Below are positions 48,950-50,529 of a stretch of 50,529 bases of DNA, piece by piece (position 1 is the stretch's first letter; every line of letters starts with the position of its first letter). The stretch lies in assembly GCA_026770585.1 (NCBI GenBank), contig MU647280.1, positions 92,495 to 143,023 on the forward strand, read 5' to 3'. Made by a program: the position numbers and the translations under genes. This DNA comes from Baffinella frigidus. Taxonomy: Eukaryota; Cryptophyceae; Cryptomonadales; Baffinellaceae. The notes below the pieces were generated by a model, which was not told the DNA's origin, ran no database searches, and was given only the letters and a program-made list of their open reading frames with translations.

Positions 48950-50221
48950 ATGGTGGCGTTCAAGGCTTTCAATCTGGCAGAAGATCTCCCGGGCATCTCT
49001 CCCGGTCGCTGCCACATCATCGAGGCGGAGTTGGTAGACGAGCTTGCCTACGTCGTACCGGTCTACACAGGCCCGGATCTGACCTTGGAAGAGGCAGAGT
49101 GTAGCGTCAACGTATTCGAGGATGACATGGGGCCAGGCGAGACACTGCTTCACTACGCCGCGCTCCAGGACGATCTCGGGGCCATCAACTCGATTCTCTG
49201 GAACGCGTTAACCCCGGGTGTTCCGCCGATAGAAGCTCGCTGTGCTCGGGGGTGGACAGCCGTGTTCTTCGCCGCATACGCAGGACAGGCCGGAGCTCTT
49301 CTTGCGCTGATCAAGGCCGGCGCAGTCGTCACAGGTCGAGACGAGCGCGGGCGCTCTGCACTTCATTTGGCCGCACAGGCCAGAGAGGAGCAGAGGCCCT
49401 ATTGCAAGGTCATCGAGATTCTTCTGGCGGCCGGAGCAGACATCAATTTGCTCTGCGAGTACTCGTATTCGCCTCTCCAAGAAAGCCTCGCTAACAGCGC
49501 CGACCTTTAAGGCTTTCTCCTTCTTCGCTCAGGAGCCGACGTCAATCTTGCAGATGTGTCGGACCAATTCACCGCTATGCACCTGGTGTGCGCGGGTTCC
49601 TGTGAAGTCTTTGCAGACGATGTCCTCGCGGCGATTTGCGCCCTGGGAGCAGACCCCAACGCGGTCACCAATCAAGGCGATACCGCGCTCCACCTCCTGG
49701 TCGAACAGCTTGATACGTTTGACATGGTGAAGACCCTTCATTCGTTCCATCCCGGCCTCAACTTTTCACCGCGAGACAATCAGTTCAACACACCGCTTCA
49801 CCTTCTCCCGGCCGAGATCAACGAGACCTTCGGGCACCTCATCGAACAAGGGGCAGACATCGAAGCGAAAGATAAAGACGAAGACACCCCAATGCATATA
49901 TTTGCAGTCCAATCCTACGACGATGAAGCAGGCCTGCACTGCCTGAGCTTGCTACTGCTTCACGGTGCAGAGATGGACAGCGTCAACGCACAGGGAATCA
50001 CACCGTTGGTCGAAGCCTGCAGCATTGGAAATCACGAAGCCGAAGAACTTCTACGGGTCGAGTATGACAAACGGGCACAGGAGAGGGATGTCTACACGGC
50101 GTTCTCGATGGGGTTGCATAAACGTTTGGGAGTGAATTCCATCGTAAGCTCACTGAACCCTGAAATCACCCGTATGGTGCTAGCGTTCCTTCCAGGGCAG
50201 AGGCATACGAAGATGGCGTAG
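48950..50221 (+). CDS. Ankyrin-repeat protein with one in-frame TAA and an F-box-like C-terminus
   Basis: The ATG at 48,950 has a good context (CAACCATGG). About eight ankyrin repeats follow, with clear cores such as GETLLHYAALQDDL, GRSALHLAAQ, TALHLLVEQ, NTPLHLLPAEI and TPMHIFAV. A TAA at 49,508-49,510 falls inside a repeat: SPLQESLANSADL, stop, then GFLLLRSGADVNLAD in the same frame, exactly where a repeat helix should continue. The last 20 residues (LNPEITRMVLAFL) resemble the start of an F-box helix, a combination known in ankyrin/F-box proteins. The end is TAG, followed by AATAAA near 50,283. Either the gene is broken by one nonsense codon, or UAA is translated here; a small intron spanning the TAA is less likely because the flanks fit a repeat. 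Confidence 0.75.
49508..49510 (+). other. In-frame TAA within an ankyrin repeat
   Basis: The TAA replaces one residue of an otherwise regular ankyrin helix. Removing the codon or treating it as any amino acid keeps the repeat spacing. It is the easiest of the four in-frame TAA codons to test because the expected protein structure is known. Confidence 0.7.
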
Positions 50222-50357
50222 GGTCAACTAGGGGCCTGTATGGCTGTAGGTGTATAGGGAATAGAGCGTGTATGCGAGTCTGGAATAAACTAAAAACAAA
50301 CACCCGTCTGACAAACGCTACAATATCAATAAACTGTCTTCTTCGTTCAAGGGTGTT

Positions 50358-50529
50358 ATGCACACACAGCGGGTTCTGAAGAAATGCGTCTGGGTGTTGG
50401 TTCTCGTGTTTCATTCCCGTGTCTGTACAACTACTTCAAACTCGACCACATCCGAGGCAAATGTGACTACTTCTGAACCCAACACGACCACCCCGATGCC
50501 TGGTACGTCAAGCACAGGAGATTCAAACT
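50358..50529 (+). CDS. Secreted Ser/Thr-rich protein, N-terminal part
   Basis: ATG 50,358 opens a frame that runs off the window. It starts with MHTQRVLKK and a hydrophobic core (VWVLVLVF), a classical signal peptide, with likely cleavage near HSRVC/TTT. A Thr/Ser/Asn-rich region follows, with many potential O- and N-glycosylation sites (for example NST, NVT, NTT). A cell-surface or mucin-like protein is likely; the rest of the gene is outside the window. Confidence 0.5.
   Translation, partial: MHTQRVLKKCVWVLVLVFHSRVCTTTSNSTTSEANVTTSEPNTTTPMPGTSSTGDSN

Noticed and set aside
1-50529. CRISPR arrays, tRNA or rRNA genes, bacterial operons
   Set aside because: No regularly spaced 25-40 bp repeats with unique spacers, no cloverleaf-like sequence with A and B boxes, and no ribosomal signature was recognised. 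The gene structure is eukaryotic.

Overview
The window looks like nuclear DNA of a microbial eukaryote, most likely an alga or other protist. The evidence is GC-rich coding sequence, at least one well-supported spliceosomal intron (47,674-47,842), poly(A)-like AATAAA signals, Ty1/copia, MITE and non-LTR-like repeats, a MULE-type zinc knuckle, and kilobases of degenerate TTTAGGG-like heptamers of the plant/algal telomere type. There are no bacterial operons, tRNAs, rRNAs or CRISPR arrays. The species cannot be named from the sequence. Most of the window is accessory DNA; host-like genes are confined to about 33.6-35.0 kb and 45.9-50.5 kb.

Layout. 1-4.7 kb is repeat-rich noncoding DNA with a MITE-like element and a 68-bp tandem array. 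4.98-7.79 kb holds a long unrecognised proline-rich reading frame (one in-frame TAA), cut off by a 0.7-kb TIR element. 8.5-12.4 kb is low-complexity DNA with three copies of an interspersed repeat (R1) that ends in an (ATCAACGAA)n tail. 12.45-33.37 kb is a giant imperfect inverted pair. Two diverged copies of one long element (12,449-20,591 on the minus strand and 23,579-33,368 on the plus strand) flank about 2.6 kb of unrelated, more AT-rich sequence. That central piece encodes the nuclease end of a herpesvirus-type terminase and several compact ORFs, so it looks like an endogenised viral fragment. 33.4-35.3 kb has exon-like pieces. 34.2-40.0 kb is telomere-like satellite with higher-order repeats. 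40.4-41.7 kb encodes a putative 2-oxoglutarate/Fe(II) oxygenase. 42.1-46.0 kb is a 5'-truncated copia element whose 3' noncoding end resembles that of the inverted elements. 46.0-50.5 kb carries a TPR protein, an unknown spliced gene, 127-bp repeats, an ankyrin protein and the start of a secreted Ser/Thr-rich protein.

The paired element encodes a 1,467-residue protein in which winged-helix-like modules alternate with CxxC...HxxxC zinc motifs. After one TAA, and in the same frame, comes a 542-codon extension with two membrane segments. Both copies keep the TAA and the downstream frame at identical length, and the first 31 codons after the TAA differ only by synonymous changes. Similar single in-frame TAA breaks occur in the proline-rich frame, in the viral coiled-coil frame and in the ankyrin gene. 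Readthrough or reassignment of UAA is therefore the most interesting hypothesis here, with pseudogenisation as the main alternative. The downstream noncoding DNA of the paired element and of the copia element share a terminal module and an array of short CTCGC-ACCTCA-GCGAG hairpins, so they probably belong to one retroelement lineage.
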